From Pararhodobacter sp. CCB-MM2 (GTDB lineage Bacteria > Pseudomonadota > Alphaproteobacteria > Rhodobacterales > Rhodobacteraceae): a DNA stretch of 51,650 bases. The notes under the pieces are model-generated. The model worked only from the letters and a program-made list of their open reading frames with translations. It made no database searches and had not been told where the DNA came from. A program made the position numbers and the translations under genes. The stretch's first letter is position 1. Every line of letters begins with the position of its first letter. Of the stretch, positions 40,317-47,987 are shown piece by piece. The DNA is taken from assembly GCF_001691415.1 (NCBI RefSeq), contig NZ_LRRR01000030.1, positions 1-51,650 of the forward strand, given 5' to 3'.

Positions 40317-41053
40317 TGCGCTACGCCATCCAGTGGATCCGCTCGCTGCTGTTCACCGTGCAGGCCTATGCGATGATGGCGATCATGGCGGTCGCCTTCG
40401 CGCCTTGGGCAGCCTTTGACCGTCGCGGGGCCTGGTCGGCGATTCACGCCTGGACGGGCTGGGTGCGCTGGACGGCATCGTGGATGATCGGCCTGAAATC
40501 CGAGGTCCGCGGCCCGATCCCCGAGGGCGAGGTGATGATCGCCGCGAAACATCAAAGCTTCTTCGACATCATCCTGATCTGTTCGGTGTTGCCCCGGCCC
40601 AAGTTCATCATGAAAAAGCAGCTGGTCTGGACCCCCATCGTCGGCTGGTACGCCAAGCGCATCGGCTGCGTGCCGGTGGATCGCGGTCGTCGTGGCGCGG
40701 CCATCAAAGCGATGGTCGAGCGGGTGAATTCCGGCAAGCAGGAGCCCGGCCAGCTGATCATCTTCCCGCAGGGCACCCGTGTCGCCCCCGGCGTGAAGCA
40801 GGATTACAAGGTCGGCGTCGCCGTCCTGTACCAAGAGCTGCAGAACCCCGTCGTGCCCGTCGCCTGCAACGTCGGCGTCTTCTGGCCGCGTCACGCGATC
40901 TACCGCAAGCACGGCCTCGCTGTGGTCGAGTTCCTACCGCCGATCGAAGCCGGCAAGCCCATGCGCGAGTTTCTGGCCGAGGTCGAGGCCGAGGTCGAAG
41001 CCCATTCCGACCGGCTGATGGCCGAGGCCGGCTTCCCGCAGCTGGAACGCTGA
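40316..41053 (+). CDS. 1-acyl-sn-glycerol-3-phosphate acyltransferase (PlsC family)
   Basis: The 245-residue protein has an N-terminal membrane segment (LLFTVQAYAMMAIMAVAFAPW) and the acyltransferase motifs AKHQSFFDIIL (HX4D, about 80), CVPVDRGRRGAAIKAMV, and IIFPQGTRVAPG. The reaction converts lysophosphatidate to phosphatidate. ATG 40316 shares a base with the ftsX stop. The place after ftsEX would couple membrane synthesis with division genes. Confidence 0.93.
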   Translation: MRYAIQWIRSLLFTVQAYAMMAIMAVAFAPWAAFDRRGAWSAIHAWTGWVRWTASWMIGLKSEVRGPIPEGEVMIAAKHQSFFDIILICSVLPRPKFIMKKQLVWTPIVGWYAKRIGCVPVDRGRRGAAIKAMVERVNSGKQEPGQLIIFPQGTRVAPGVKQDYKVGVAVLYQELQNPVVPVACNVGVFWPRHAIYRKHGLAVVEFLPPIEAGKPMREFLAEVEAEVEAHSDRLMAEAGFPQLER

Positions 41054-41054
41054 G

Positions 41055-41393
41055 ATGGGCTCCGACCGCGCCTCCGCCGACTTAGCCCTCGAGATGATGG
41101 CCGGCGCGGGCGAGGTCTCGGCCCGGCGCATGTTCGGCGAGTTCGGCGTCTATCTGGACGGCAAGTTCGTGGGCGTGATCTGCGACGACATGCTGTTCCT
41201 CAAGAACACGCCCGGCGGGCGCGCAGCCTTTCCCGAGGGCGAGTTGCTCCCGCCCTATGAGAAGGCCAACCCCTACCTGCTGGCAGCGCCGCTGCTGGAT
41301 GACCCGGACCGGCTCTGTGCCGTGGCGCGGGCGGTCTGGGACGACTTGCCCGTCCCCAAACCCAAGACACCGAAAAAGAAGAAGACCCCATGA
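41055..41393 (+). CDS. TfoX N-terminal domain protein
   Basis: The 112-residue protein matches the TfoX/Sxy N-terminal domain: ARRMFGEFGVYLDGKFVGVICDDMLFLKNTPGGRAAF, with the usual PYEKANPYLLAAPLLDD later. It ends in a Lys/Pro-rich tail. The C-terminal helix-hairpin part of full-length TfoX is missing, as in many stand-alone members. Function of these short forms is unknown. It starts 1 bp after the acyltransferase and overlaps the next gene as ATGA. Confidence 0.9.
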   Translation: MGSDRASADLALEMMAGAGEVSARRMFGEFGVYLDGKFVGVICDDMLFLKNTPGGRAAFPEGELLPPYEKANPYLLAAPLLDDPDRLCAVARAVWDDLPVPKPKTPKKKKTP

Positions 41394-41992
41394 GCTGGAT
41401 CACCTCGACCGCCGAGCTGGAAGCACTATTCGGCACCCCGCCCGAGGCCGCGACGGTCAAGGTCACCCGCCGCCTCACCCCGGCCTACCAGCGCTGGATC
41501 GAGGCCTCGCGCTTTTGCTTCCTGACCTCTGTCGGGCCTGAGGGCACCGACTGCACGCCGCGCGGCGACGATGGCCCCGTGGTGCAGGTGGCCGACCCCG
41601 GCACGCTGCTGATGCCCGACTGGCGCGGCAACAACCGGATCGACACGCTGCGCAACATCGTCCGCGACCCGCGCATCTCGCTGGCGTTCATGGTGCCCGG
41701 CTCGAACACGGTGATCCGTGTGAACGGCACGGCCCGGCTCTCGACCGATCCGGCCCTGTGCCAACGCTTTGAGCAGAAGGGCCGCAACCCCCGGCTGGTC
41801 ATGGTAATCACGATCGCCGAGGTCTATTCGCAATGCGCCCGCGCCCTGCTGCGCGCGGGCCTGTGGTCGCGAGACGACAGCGCCGGGCTGCCCAGCCCCG
41901 GCGACATCCTGTCCGAGATCACCGAAGGCGCCTTCGACGGCGCGGCTTACGACATCGCGTGGCCGGCGCGGGCGGCCGACAGCATGTGGTGA
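41390..41992 (+). CDS. Pyridoxamine 5'-phosphate oxidase-related FMN-binding protein
   Basis: The 200-residue protein has the split-barrel flavin fold with SRFCFLTSVGPEGTDCTPRGDDG, LLMPDWRGNNRIDTLRNIVRDPRISLAFMVPGSNTVIRVNGTARL and the C-terminal EVYSQCARALLRAGLW, which characterises the MSMEG_1061-type FMN-dependent subfamily. The substrate is unknown. Its last 46 bases overlap the convergent DUF1772 gene. Confidence 0.88.
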   Translation: MSWITSTAELEALFGTPPEAATVKVTRRLTPAYQRWIEASRFCFLTSVGPEGTDCTPRGDDGPVVQVADPGTLLMPDWRGNNRIDTLRNIVRDPRISLAFMVPGSNTVIRVNGTARLSTDPALCQRFEQKGRNPRLVMVITIAEVYSQCARALLRAGLWSRDDSAGLPSPGDILSEITEGAFDGAAYDIAWPARAADSMW

Positions 41993-42510
41993 CGGCGCGT
42001 CCGGCCCAGCCGCCACAGGCCAAGGCCGGTCAGCAACAGGCTGACGCCACTCAGCGCCATGCGGATCTCGTTGAACAGCTGCCAGCGGCCTGAATACTCG
42101 GACCAGACCAGAGCCGCCTGCGCGCGCTCAATCGGGACTGCAGTCGCGGCGAGGGCTTCGTTCAGGGGCACGTTCACGGTGACCGTCAGCATCAGGGCGC
42201 CGACGAAATAGACCACCGCCGCAACCCCGAACAGCCACGCCGCCCGCCGGTCGGCCGCCATCGCCGCCGAGGCCGTGAACAGCAGCACGAAGGGTGTGCC
42301 GAAGAACACCGGCGCGAAGGCGGCGTTGCGGACCGAGGCATTCATCGCCTGCATCGCCTCGATGGCGACCCGGGGATCGGCTGCGTCGAGCCCCCACATC
42401 GTCGATACGGTCCAGGCGTAGAAGAAGCCGAAGATTGCGCCGGAAAACAGAAGCGCCACGAAGCCAAGCGGCGTCGCCATGCGCGCGGGGATGGAATCGG
42501 GAAAAGACAT
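41947..42510 (-). CDS. DUF1772 (anthrone oxygenase-like) membrane protein
   Basis: The 187-residue protein has four hydrophobic segments and the family's conserved stretch TVTVNVPLNEAL, then a Trp/Tyr-rich segment and LFNEIRMALSGVS. DUF1772 includes fungal anthrone oxygenases; bacterial functions are unknown. It overlaps the preceding gene tail to tail by 46 bp. Confidence 0.82.
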   Translation of the reverse strand: MSFPDSIPARMATPLGFVALLFSGAIFGFFYAWTVSTMWGLDAADPRVAIEAMQAMNASVRNAAFAPVFFGTPFVLLFTASAAMAADRRAAWLFGVAAVVYFVGALMLTVTVNVPLNEALAATAVPIERAQAALVWSEYSGRWQLFNEIRMALSGVSLLLTGLGLWRLGRTRRHHMLSAARAGHAMS

Positions 42511-42596
42511 GGGGCCTCACTGCGTCAGAAGCCCCTTGAACGCGACAGGGCCCGCTTTCCGTCGCCGGAAGCGGGCCCTGCCATGGGGTGCCGGGA

Positions 42597-43358
42597 TCAG
42601 ACCGAGACGGCGCCGCCGCCACCATCGATCCGGTAATAGGCCCCGGTGATGAAGCTGGCCTTGTCGGAGGCAAGGAAGACCATCAGATCGGCGATCTCCT
42701 CGGCCTCGGCATAGCGGCCCAGCGGCACCGAGGATTCGAACTGCTTGCGGGCCTCGGCCTCGTGGCCCTTCGCGGCATTGGTCTCGATGGAGCGCATCAT
42801 CTGCGTGTCCACGCCCGAGGGGCAGACGGCGTTGACGCGGATGTTGTCCTTGGCCACTTCCAGCGCCGCCGATTTGTTCAGGCCGATCACCGCGTGTTTC
42901 GAAGCGACATAGGCGCTCATGCCCGGCGCGCCCAGCAGACCGCCGTTCGAGGCGGTGTTCACCACGGCGCCGCCGCCCTGTTTCTTCATCTGCGCCAGCA
43001 CGTATTTCAACCCGAGGAAGACGCCGATGACGTTGACGTTCAGCACCTTCTGATAGTTCTCGACCGCCATTTCGGTGATCGGGGCAAAGTCGCCGTTGAT
43101 GCCGGCGTTGTTGACGAAAACGTCGATGCGGCCGAACTTGGCCACGGTCGCGTCAACGTAGGATTTGACCTCGACCTCGTCGGCCACATTGGCAGTGAGC
43201 AGCAGCGCATCGAGGCCCTCGGCTGCGCTCTCCAGCGGTTCGCGTTTCAGGTCGACCAGCGCCAGCTTGGCGCCTTCGGCCGCGAAGGCCTTGGCGGCGG
43301 CGATGCCGATCCCCCCGGCGGCGCCGGTGATCAGAACGACCTTATCCTTGAACAACAT
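42597..43358 (-). CDS. Short-chain dehydrogenase/reductase
   Basis: ATG 43358 after AAGGAG gives 253 residues. The motifs of a classical SDR are present: TGAAGGIGIAAAKAFAAEG for the cofactor, NNAGINGDF, an NTASNGG Ser strand, and the catalytic YVASKH (YxxxK). An Asp in LALVDLKRE after the second strand favours NAD(H). The end ITGAYYRIDGGGGAVSV is usual. Substrate is unknown. Confidence 0.92.
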   Translation of the reverse strand: MLFKDKVVLITGAAGGIGIAAAKAFAAEGAKLALVDLKREPLESAAEGLDALLLTANVADEVEVKSYVDATVAKFGRIDVFVNNAGINGDFAPITEMAVENYQKVLNVNVIGVFLGLKYVLAQMKKQGGGAVVNTASNGGLLGAPGMSAYVASKHAVIGLNKSAALEVAKDNIRVNAVCPSGVDTQMMRSIETNAAKGHEAEARKQFESSVPLGRYAEAEEIADLMVFLASDKASFITGAYYRIDGGGGAVSV

Positions 43359-43514
43359 CTTGATACTCCTTGAATTTCCGGAAGCCAACGCGCGGGGCGC
43401 CAGCTTCACTCAAGGATCTATGCGCGGCCTCAGCCGGTCCAAGGGACAGAAATGCACAGCCGCCCTGCACGCCGCGCACTGGACGGCGGGCCTGCGGGCG
43501 CTAAGCCGAAATCG
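43359..43514. other. Intergenic region between GNAT and SDR genes
   Basis: 156 bp, apparently with the SDR promoter. No frame with coding character and no clear terminator was seen. Confidence 0.3.
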
Positions 43515-44000
43515 TCAGGGGATCAGCTTGCGGCGGATGCGGTCGACCTTGGTGCCATCGGACATCGGCACATCGCGCAGGATCTCGTAATCCTCGAAAC
43601 CCATCTTCGCGTAATAGGCCAGCCCCGGCACATTGTCGGCCCGGATCGTCGCGTTCAGCACCGGGAGGCCCAGCTCGCGGGCCTTCGCACGGGTCGCCGC
43701 GAACAGTGCCGTGCCCGCGCCCCGCACCGGAGGTTCGCGGCGGGTGAAGCTGGCGATATCGCCCCAACCCTCGGGCAGCGCAGGGTTCGCGTTCAGCACC
43801 TGAAAGCCGACCGGTTCGTCGCCCTCGAGGACCGTGTGGCAACACAGAACGGTCTTGCCGCCCAGATGCTTGTCGAACAGCGCGTCAGGCGTGAACGGAG
43901 TTTCATAGGCCGTGGTACCGCCTGCGGCGATGATGTCATTGAGGATGGCTGTCAGGGCGGGGGCATCCTCGGCGCGGGTCGGTCGGACAGTCACGGTCAT
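43515..44000 (-). CDS. GNAT N-acetyltransferase
   Basis: The 161-residue protein has the GNAT plan: VRPTRAEDAPALTAILNDIIAAGGTTAYE at the start, a TRREPPVRGAGTALFAATRAKARELG acetyl-CoA loop (RxxGxG) and NVPGLAYYAKMGFEDYE, the usual motif B. The substrate is unknown; the N-terminus is somewhat like phosphinothricin-type acetyltransferases. It follows sugE by 7 bp and probably shares its transcript with accA. Confidence 0.88.
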   Translation of the reverse strand: MTVTVRPTRAEDAPALTAILNDIIAAGGTTAYETPFTPDALFDKHLGGKTVLCCHTVLEGDEPVGFQVLNANPALPEGWGDIASFTRREPPVRGAGTALFAATRAKARELGLPVLNATIRADNVPGLAYYAKMGFEDYEILRDVPMSDGTKVDRIRRKLIP

Positions 44001-44007
44001 AGCGGCC

Positions 44008-44334
44008 TCAGGCTAATTTCAGCGCCGTGATCCCGGCCACGATCAACAAGATCCCGGCAATCTTGAACGCATTGATGGCCTCACCGAACCAGATGACGCC
44101 CAAGATGGCCACCCCCATTGCCCCGATCCCCGTCCAGACGGCATAGGCGGTCCCGGCGGGCAGATCCTTCAGGGCTTGCGCCAACAGGAAGAACGACGCG
44201 GCTGCGCCGACGATGGTCACCACCGTCGGCAGCGGGCGTGAGAAACCGTCGGACGCCTTGAGGGCCAGTGCCCAGATCACCTCAAGGATCCCCGCGAGGG
44301 CCAGAAGACCCCAAGGACCCAAGATGCTCGTCAC
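44008..44334 (-). CDS. sugE: SugE/Gdx-type guanidinium exporter (SMR family)
   Basis: The start GTG 44334 overlaps the accA stop as GTGA and gives 108 residues with four membrane segments. The signature residues are GILEVIWALALKASDGFSR with the essential membrane Glu near residue 15, and LPAGTAYAVWTGIGAMGVAILG, the pattern that separates SugE/Gdx from EmrE. Gdx proteins exchange guanidinium for protons. No guanidine riboswitch stands directly before it; it appears to be translated from the accA message. Confidence 0.9.
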   Translation of the reverse strand: MTSILGPWGLLALAGILEVIWALALKASDGFSRPLPTVVTIVGAAASFFLLAQALKDLPAGTAYAVWTGIGAMGVAILGVIWFGEAINAFKIAGILLIVAGITALKLA

Positions 44335-45290
44335 GCAGCCAAACCCTTCCGGCCCATGTCGAGGAACTTCTTGCGGCGCGCGGCGATCAGCTTCTCGGCC
44401 GATTTGCCGTCGAACTTGGCCAGCGTCGCGTCCAGCGCCTTGCCGACGGCCTCGATCGCCGCCTTGCGGTCGCGCTGAGCGCCCCCGCGGGGTTCGGCGA
44501 TGATCTGATCGACGACGCCCAGCTTCAGCAGGTCCTGCGCGGTCAGACGCATGGCCTCGGCGGCCTCGCGCATCTTCTCGGCATCCTTCCACAGGATCGA
44601 GGCGCAGCCTTCCGGCGTGATCACCGAATAGACCGAATGCTCCAGCATCAGGATCTTGTCGGCCGTAGCCAAGGCCACCGCGCCACCCGAGCCGCCCTCG
44701 CCGATCACCACCGAGATGACCGGCACGCCGACCTGCAGGCATTTCTCGGTCGAGCGGGCGATGGCCTCGGCCTGACCGCGTTCCTCGGCGCCCTTGCCGG
44801 GATAGGCGCCCGGCGTGTCGACGAGAGTGATCACCGGCAGCTTGAAGCGCGCGGCCAGATCCATCAGGCGGATCGCCTTGCGGTAGCCCTCGGGGCGGGC
44901 CATGCCGAAGTTGCGCTCGATGCGCGACTTGGTGTCCGAGCCCTTCTCCTGACCGATCACCACGACAGCGCGGTCATTGAGACGCGCCAGACCGCCCATG
45001 ATCGCATGGTCATCCGCGAAGTTCCGGTCGCCGGCCAGCGGCGTGAACTCGGTGAACAGCGCGTCGATGTAATCCTTGCAATGCGGCCGGTCCTGATGCC
45101 GCGCGACCTGACATTTCCGCCAGGGCGTGAGGTTCTTGTAGAGGTCGGTCAGAAGCTGCTCGGCCTTCTTATCAAGGGCCTCGGCTTCCTTTTCGACATC
45201 CATCTCAGGGGTATTGCGGGCCATGGCGCGCAACTCGGCAGCCTTGCCTTCGATCTCGGCGAGCGGCTTTTCGAATTCCAGGTAGTTCAT
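44331..45290 (-). CDS. accA: Acetyl-CoA carboxylase carboxyltransferase subunit alpha
   Basis: AccA with AccD transfers carboxyl from carboxybiotin to acetyl-CoA in fatty acid synthesis. The 319-residue protein begins MNYLEFEKPLAEIEGKAAEL and has TPWRKCQVARHQDRPH, PVITLVDTPGAYPGKGAEERGQAEAIAR and VIGEGGSGGAVALATADKILMLEHSVYSVITPEGCASILWKDA, all typical. It heads a leftward unit accA-sugE-GNAT. Confidence 0.97.
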   Translation of the reverse strand: MNYLEFEKPLAEIEGKAAELRAMARNTPEMDVEKEAEALDKKAEQLLTDLYKNLTPWRKCQVARHQDRPHCKDYIDALFTEFTPLAGDRNFADDHAIMGGLARLNDRAVVVIGQEKGSDTKSRIERNFGMARPEGYRKAIRLMDLAARFKLPVITLVDTPGAYPGKGAEERGQAEAIARSTEKCLQVGVPVISVVIGEGGSGGAVALATADKILMLEHSVYSVITPEGCASILWKDAEKMREAAEAMRLTAQDLLKLGVVDQIIAEPRGGAQRDRKAAIEAVGKALDATLAKFDGKSAEKLIAARRKKFLDMGRKGLAA

Positions 45291-45431
45291 TCGGCAACAC
45301 CTATTGGGACGTGCTCTATATGCATCGCCCCCTGCCCTGTTGCAACCGGGTCGCCGTTCGGGCGGCGGAGGATGCTTGCGGAGGCCTGCGCAAGGACTAT
45401 TTTAACATTTGTCACGCAGAAGGGTGAGACG

Positions 45432-45866
45432 ATGATCCGCTACAGCTTGAAATGCGATCAGGGACATGGGTTCGAGAGCTGGTTTGCCTCGGCCTCGGCC
45501 TTTGATGGCTTGCTGAAATCGGGTCATCTGAGCTGCCCGCATTGCGGCGGCACCAAGGTCGAAAAGGCGCTCATGGCCCCCTCGGTCGCCAATGGCCAAC
45601 CGGGGCCCGAGGCTGACGCGCCCTCCCCCCTCGCGCCGCAAAAGGGCGGGATCGAGGAGAAGATCGCCGCTCTGCGCAAGCATGTGGAGGCGAATTCAGA
45701 CTACGTCGGGCAGGATTTCGTCCGCGAGGCCCGCGCGATGCATCTGGGCGAAAGCCCTGAGCGCGCGATCTGGGGCGAGGCCAAGATCGACGAGGCCCGC
45801 GCGCTGGCCGAAGAAGGCGTGCCGGTGGCTCCCCTGCCCTTCATGGGCAAACGCCAGAGCAACTGA
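45432..45866 (+). CDS. DUF1178 family protein
   Basis: ATG 45432 gives 144 residues. MIRYSLKCDQGHGFESWFASASAFDGLLKSGHLSCPHCGGTKVEKALMAP is the DUF1178 N-terminus with a likely four-residue metal site (C, H, CxxC). The LRKHVEANSDYVGQDFVREARAMHLGE segment and the PFMGKRQSN end also match. Function is unknown. It is divergent from accA. Confidence 0.93.
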   Translation: MIRYSLKCDQGHGFESWFASASAFDGLLKSGHLSCPHCGGTKVEKALMAPSVANGQPGPEADAPSPLAPQKGGIEEKIAALRKHVEANSDYVGQDFVREARAMHLGESPERAIWGEAKIDEARALAEEGVPVAPLPFMGKRQSN

Positions 45867-46004
45867 TCCCCTGATCGAAATGCCGGGCGCCAGTTAGGCG
45901 ATTGTTTACCAAACATCGACAAACTGGCTAGAACTTGGCTCAATGTTGCCACAATCCAGCGGCTTTCTGAGACCAACGCAACCCCGCAGAGGTCAGGAGT
46001 CGCC

Positions 46005-46418
46005 ATGACGCATTTCGATACCCGCCAGCTTCGTCGCACGGCCGCCATCGATTGGGTGATCCCCGCCGCTGCCGCCTTGGGTGTTGCGCTGGCCGGGCTG
46101 GCCGCCCTGCATTCCGGCGCCCCTTTGTCTGAGGAAGCGCCGGTGATCTCGCAGGCCTCGATCCTGCCGGTCGCGGGTATGGCTGCCCCGGGCTCGCCCC
46201 GTGTGGCTGTGGAATTGGGCGCGGCCCATGGCGCGGTGGAGCGGTGCGATGCCGTCACCGGCCAATGCCGCACCCTGCCCGTCGAGGATCGTCTCTACCG
46301 TATGACGGACGGCACCGAATGGACCGCCCGCACCGCCTTCGATGACCAAGGCCGCATCGCCTATACCTTGTGGTATGACCACGACGGCGCGATGGTCGGC
46401 ACCCCGCGCGGGCTGTAA
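46005..46418 (+). CDS. Hypothetical membrane-anchored protein
   Basis: I do not recognise the family. ATG 46005 follows AGGAG. The 137-residue product has one hydrophobic segment near the N-terminus (DWVIPAAAALGVALAGLAALHS) and a polar domain after it with CDAVTGQCRTLP, a Cys pair seven apart that could form a disulfide. The end reads TAYTL-like beta strands. It is probably anchored in the inner membrane with the domain outside. It sits alone between DUF1178 and lysC, rightward. Confidence 0.7.
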   Translation: MTHFDTRQLRRTAAIDWVIPAAAALGVALAGLAALHSGAPLSEEAPVISQASILPVAGMAAPGSPRVAVELGAAHGAVERCDAVTGQCRTLPVEDRLYRMTDGTEWTARTAFDDQGRIAYTLWYDHDGAMVGTPRGL

Positions 46419-46562
46419 TCCGCACAACACCCGCGAAAACCATGGGATCGGGGCGGAATCCCGCCCTGTGGGCCGCCCTGCGACCCTTGCACCAGCCGCA
46501 ACCCGCGCGTAAGAGAAGCGCGCGCTGCACAGGGGGTGCGGCACCGTCTTGCGGGGGTGATC

Positions 46563-47825
46563 ATGCCGATCCTGGTGATGAAATTCGGCGGAACGTCGGT
46601 GGCCGATCTGGATCGGATCGCCAACGCGGCCGAGAAGGTGAAACGCGAAGTCGAACGCGGCTTCGATGTCATCGTCATCGTGTCGGCCATGTCGGGCAAG
46701 ACCAACGAATTGGTCAAATGGGTCAATGACACCTCGGGCTGGTACGATGCGCGCGAATACGACGCCGTCGTCTCGTCGGGTGAGAACGTGACCGCCGGCC
46801 TGATGGCGCTGCGCCTGCAGGAAATGGGCGTCTCGGCCCGCAGCTGGCAAGGCTGGCAGGTTCCGATCAATACCACCTCGGCCCATGGCGCCGCGCGGTT
46901 CGAATCGATCCCGCGTGAGAATATCGACGCCAAATTCGCCGAGGGCTTCAAGGTCGCCGTCGTCGCCGGCTTCCAGGGCGTGTCGCCCGAAGGCCGGATC
47001 ACCACGCTGGGCCGCGGCGGTTCGGACACCACGGCCGTGGCCTTCGCCGCCGCCTTCGACGCCGAGCGTTGCGACATCTACACCGATGTGGACGGGGTCT
47101 ACACGACCGACCCGCGGATCACCTCGAAAGCCCGCAAGCTTGAGAAAATCAGCTACGAGGAAATGCTGGAACTCGCGTCGCTGGGCGCCAAGGTCCTGCA
47201 GACCCGCTCGGTCGAACTGGCCATGCGCTACAAGGTGCGCCTGCGCGTGCTGTCCTCGTTCGACGAAACCGATGAAACGTCCGGCACCCTGGTCTGTGCC
47301 GAGGAGGAAATCATGGAATCGAAAGTCGTCTCCGGCGTCGCCCATTCGCGCGATGAAGCCAAGATCACCCTCTTCACCATCGAGGACCGCCCCGGCATCG
47401 CCGCCGCGATCTTCGGCCCGCTGGCCGAGGCCGGTGTGAACGTGGACATGATCGTTCAGAACATCTCCGAGAAGGATTACGACGACAGCCACCCCGGCGC
47501 CGTCACCGACATGACCTTCTCGTGCCCCGTCGATCAGGTCGCCCGCGCCAAGAAGGCGATGGAAGAGGCCCGCGACGCCGGCAAGATCAAGTACGACGAG
47601 CTGATCATCGACACCGATGTGGCCAAGGTCTCGGTCGTGGGCATCGGCATGCGCAGCCACGCCGGCGTCGCCGCCAAGATGTTCGAGGCCCTCTCGGGCG
47701 AGAACGTCAACATCAAGGTGATCGCCACCTCCGAGATCAAGATCTCGGTGCTGATCGACCGCAAGTACATGGAACTGGCCGTGCAGACCCTGCACGACGC
47801 CTTCAGCCTGCATCAGGCCGGCTGA
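46563..47825 (+). CDS. lysC: Aspartate kinase
   Basis: LysC phosphorylates aspartate, the first step to lysine, threonine and methionine. ATG 46563 gives 420 residues. MPILVMKFGGTSVADLDRI, the middle GVSPEGRITTLGRGGSDTTAVAFAAA and TDVDGVYTTDPRI belong to the kinase domain. Two C-terminal ACT domains (ITLFTIEDRPGIAAAIF and VSVVGIGMRSHAGVAAKMF) make it the feedback-regulated monofunctional type. Confidence 0.97.
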   Translation: MPILVMKFGGTSVADLDRIANAAEKVKREVERGFDVIVIVSAMSGKTNELVKWVNDTSGWYDAREYDAVVSSGENVTAGLMALRLQEMGVSARSWQGWQVPINTTSAHGAARFESIPRENIDAKFAEGFKVAVVAGFQGVSPEGRITTLGRGGSDTTAVAFAAAFDAERCDIYTDVDGVYTTDPRITSKARKLEKISYEEMLELASLGAKVLQTRSVELAMRYKVRLRVLSSFDETDETSGTLVCAEEEIMESKVVSGVAHSRDEAKITLFTIEDRPGIAAAIFGPLAEAGVNVDMIVQNISEKDYDDSHPGAVTDMTFSCPVDQVARAKKAMEEARDAGKIKYDELIIDTDVAKVSVVGIGMRSHAGVAAKMFEALSGENVNIKVIATSEIKISVLIDRKYMELAVQTLHDAFSLHQAG

Positions 47826-47987
47826 CATGTCTGGGGCAACGGCCTCGGCCGTCGCCCGCAAATGCGGCAAAGGCGCGGGGCGTCGTGGTTTTCCACCGCC
47901 CGCCCCCGCGCAAAGCCGTTTCCATTCTGCCCAGAGTTGATCTAAGGTCCAGTGTCGCAGACCCCCATGGACAGGACAGCCGACCTT

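Noticed and set aside
46450..46562. GGGGCGGAATCCCGCCC hairpin before lysC as a lysine riboswitch
   Set aside because: The region is too short and lacks the five-helix lysine aptamer features; it is just a small hairpin.
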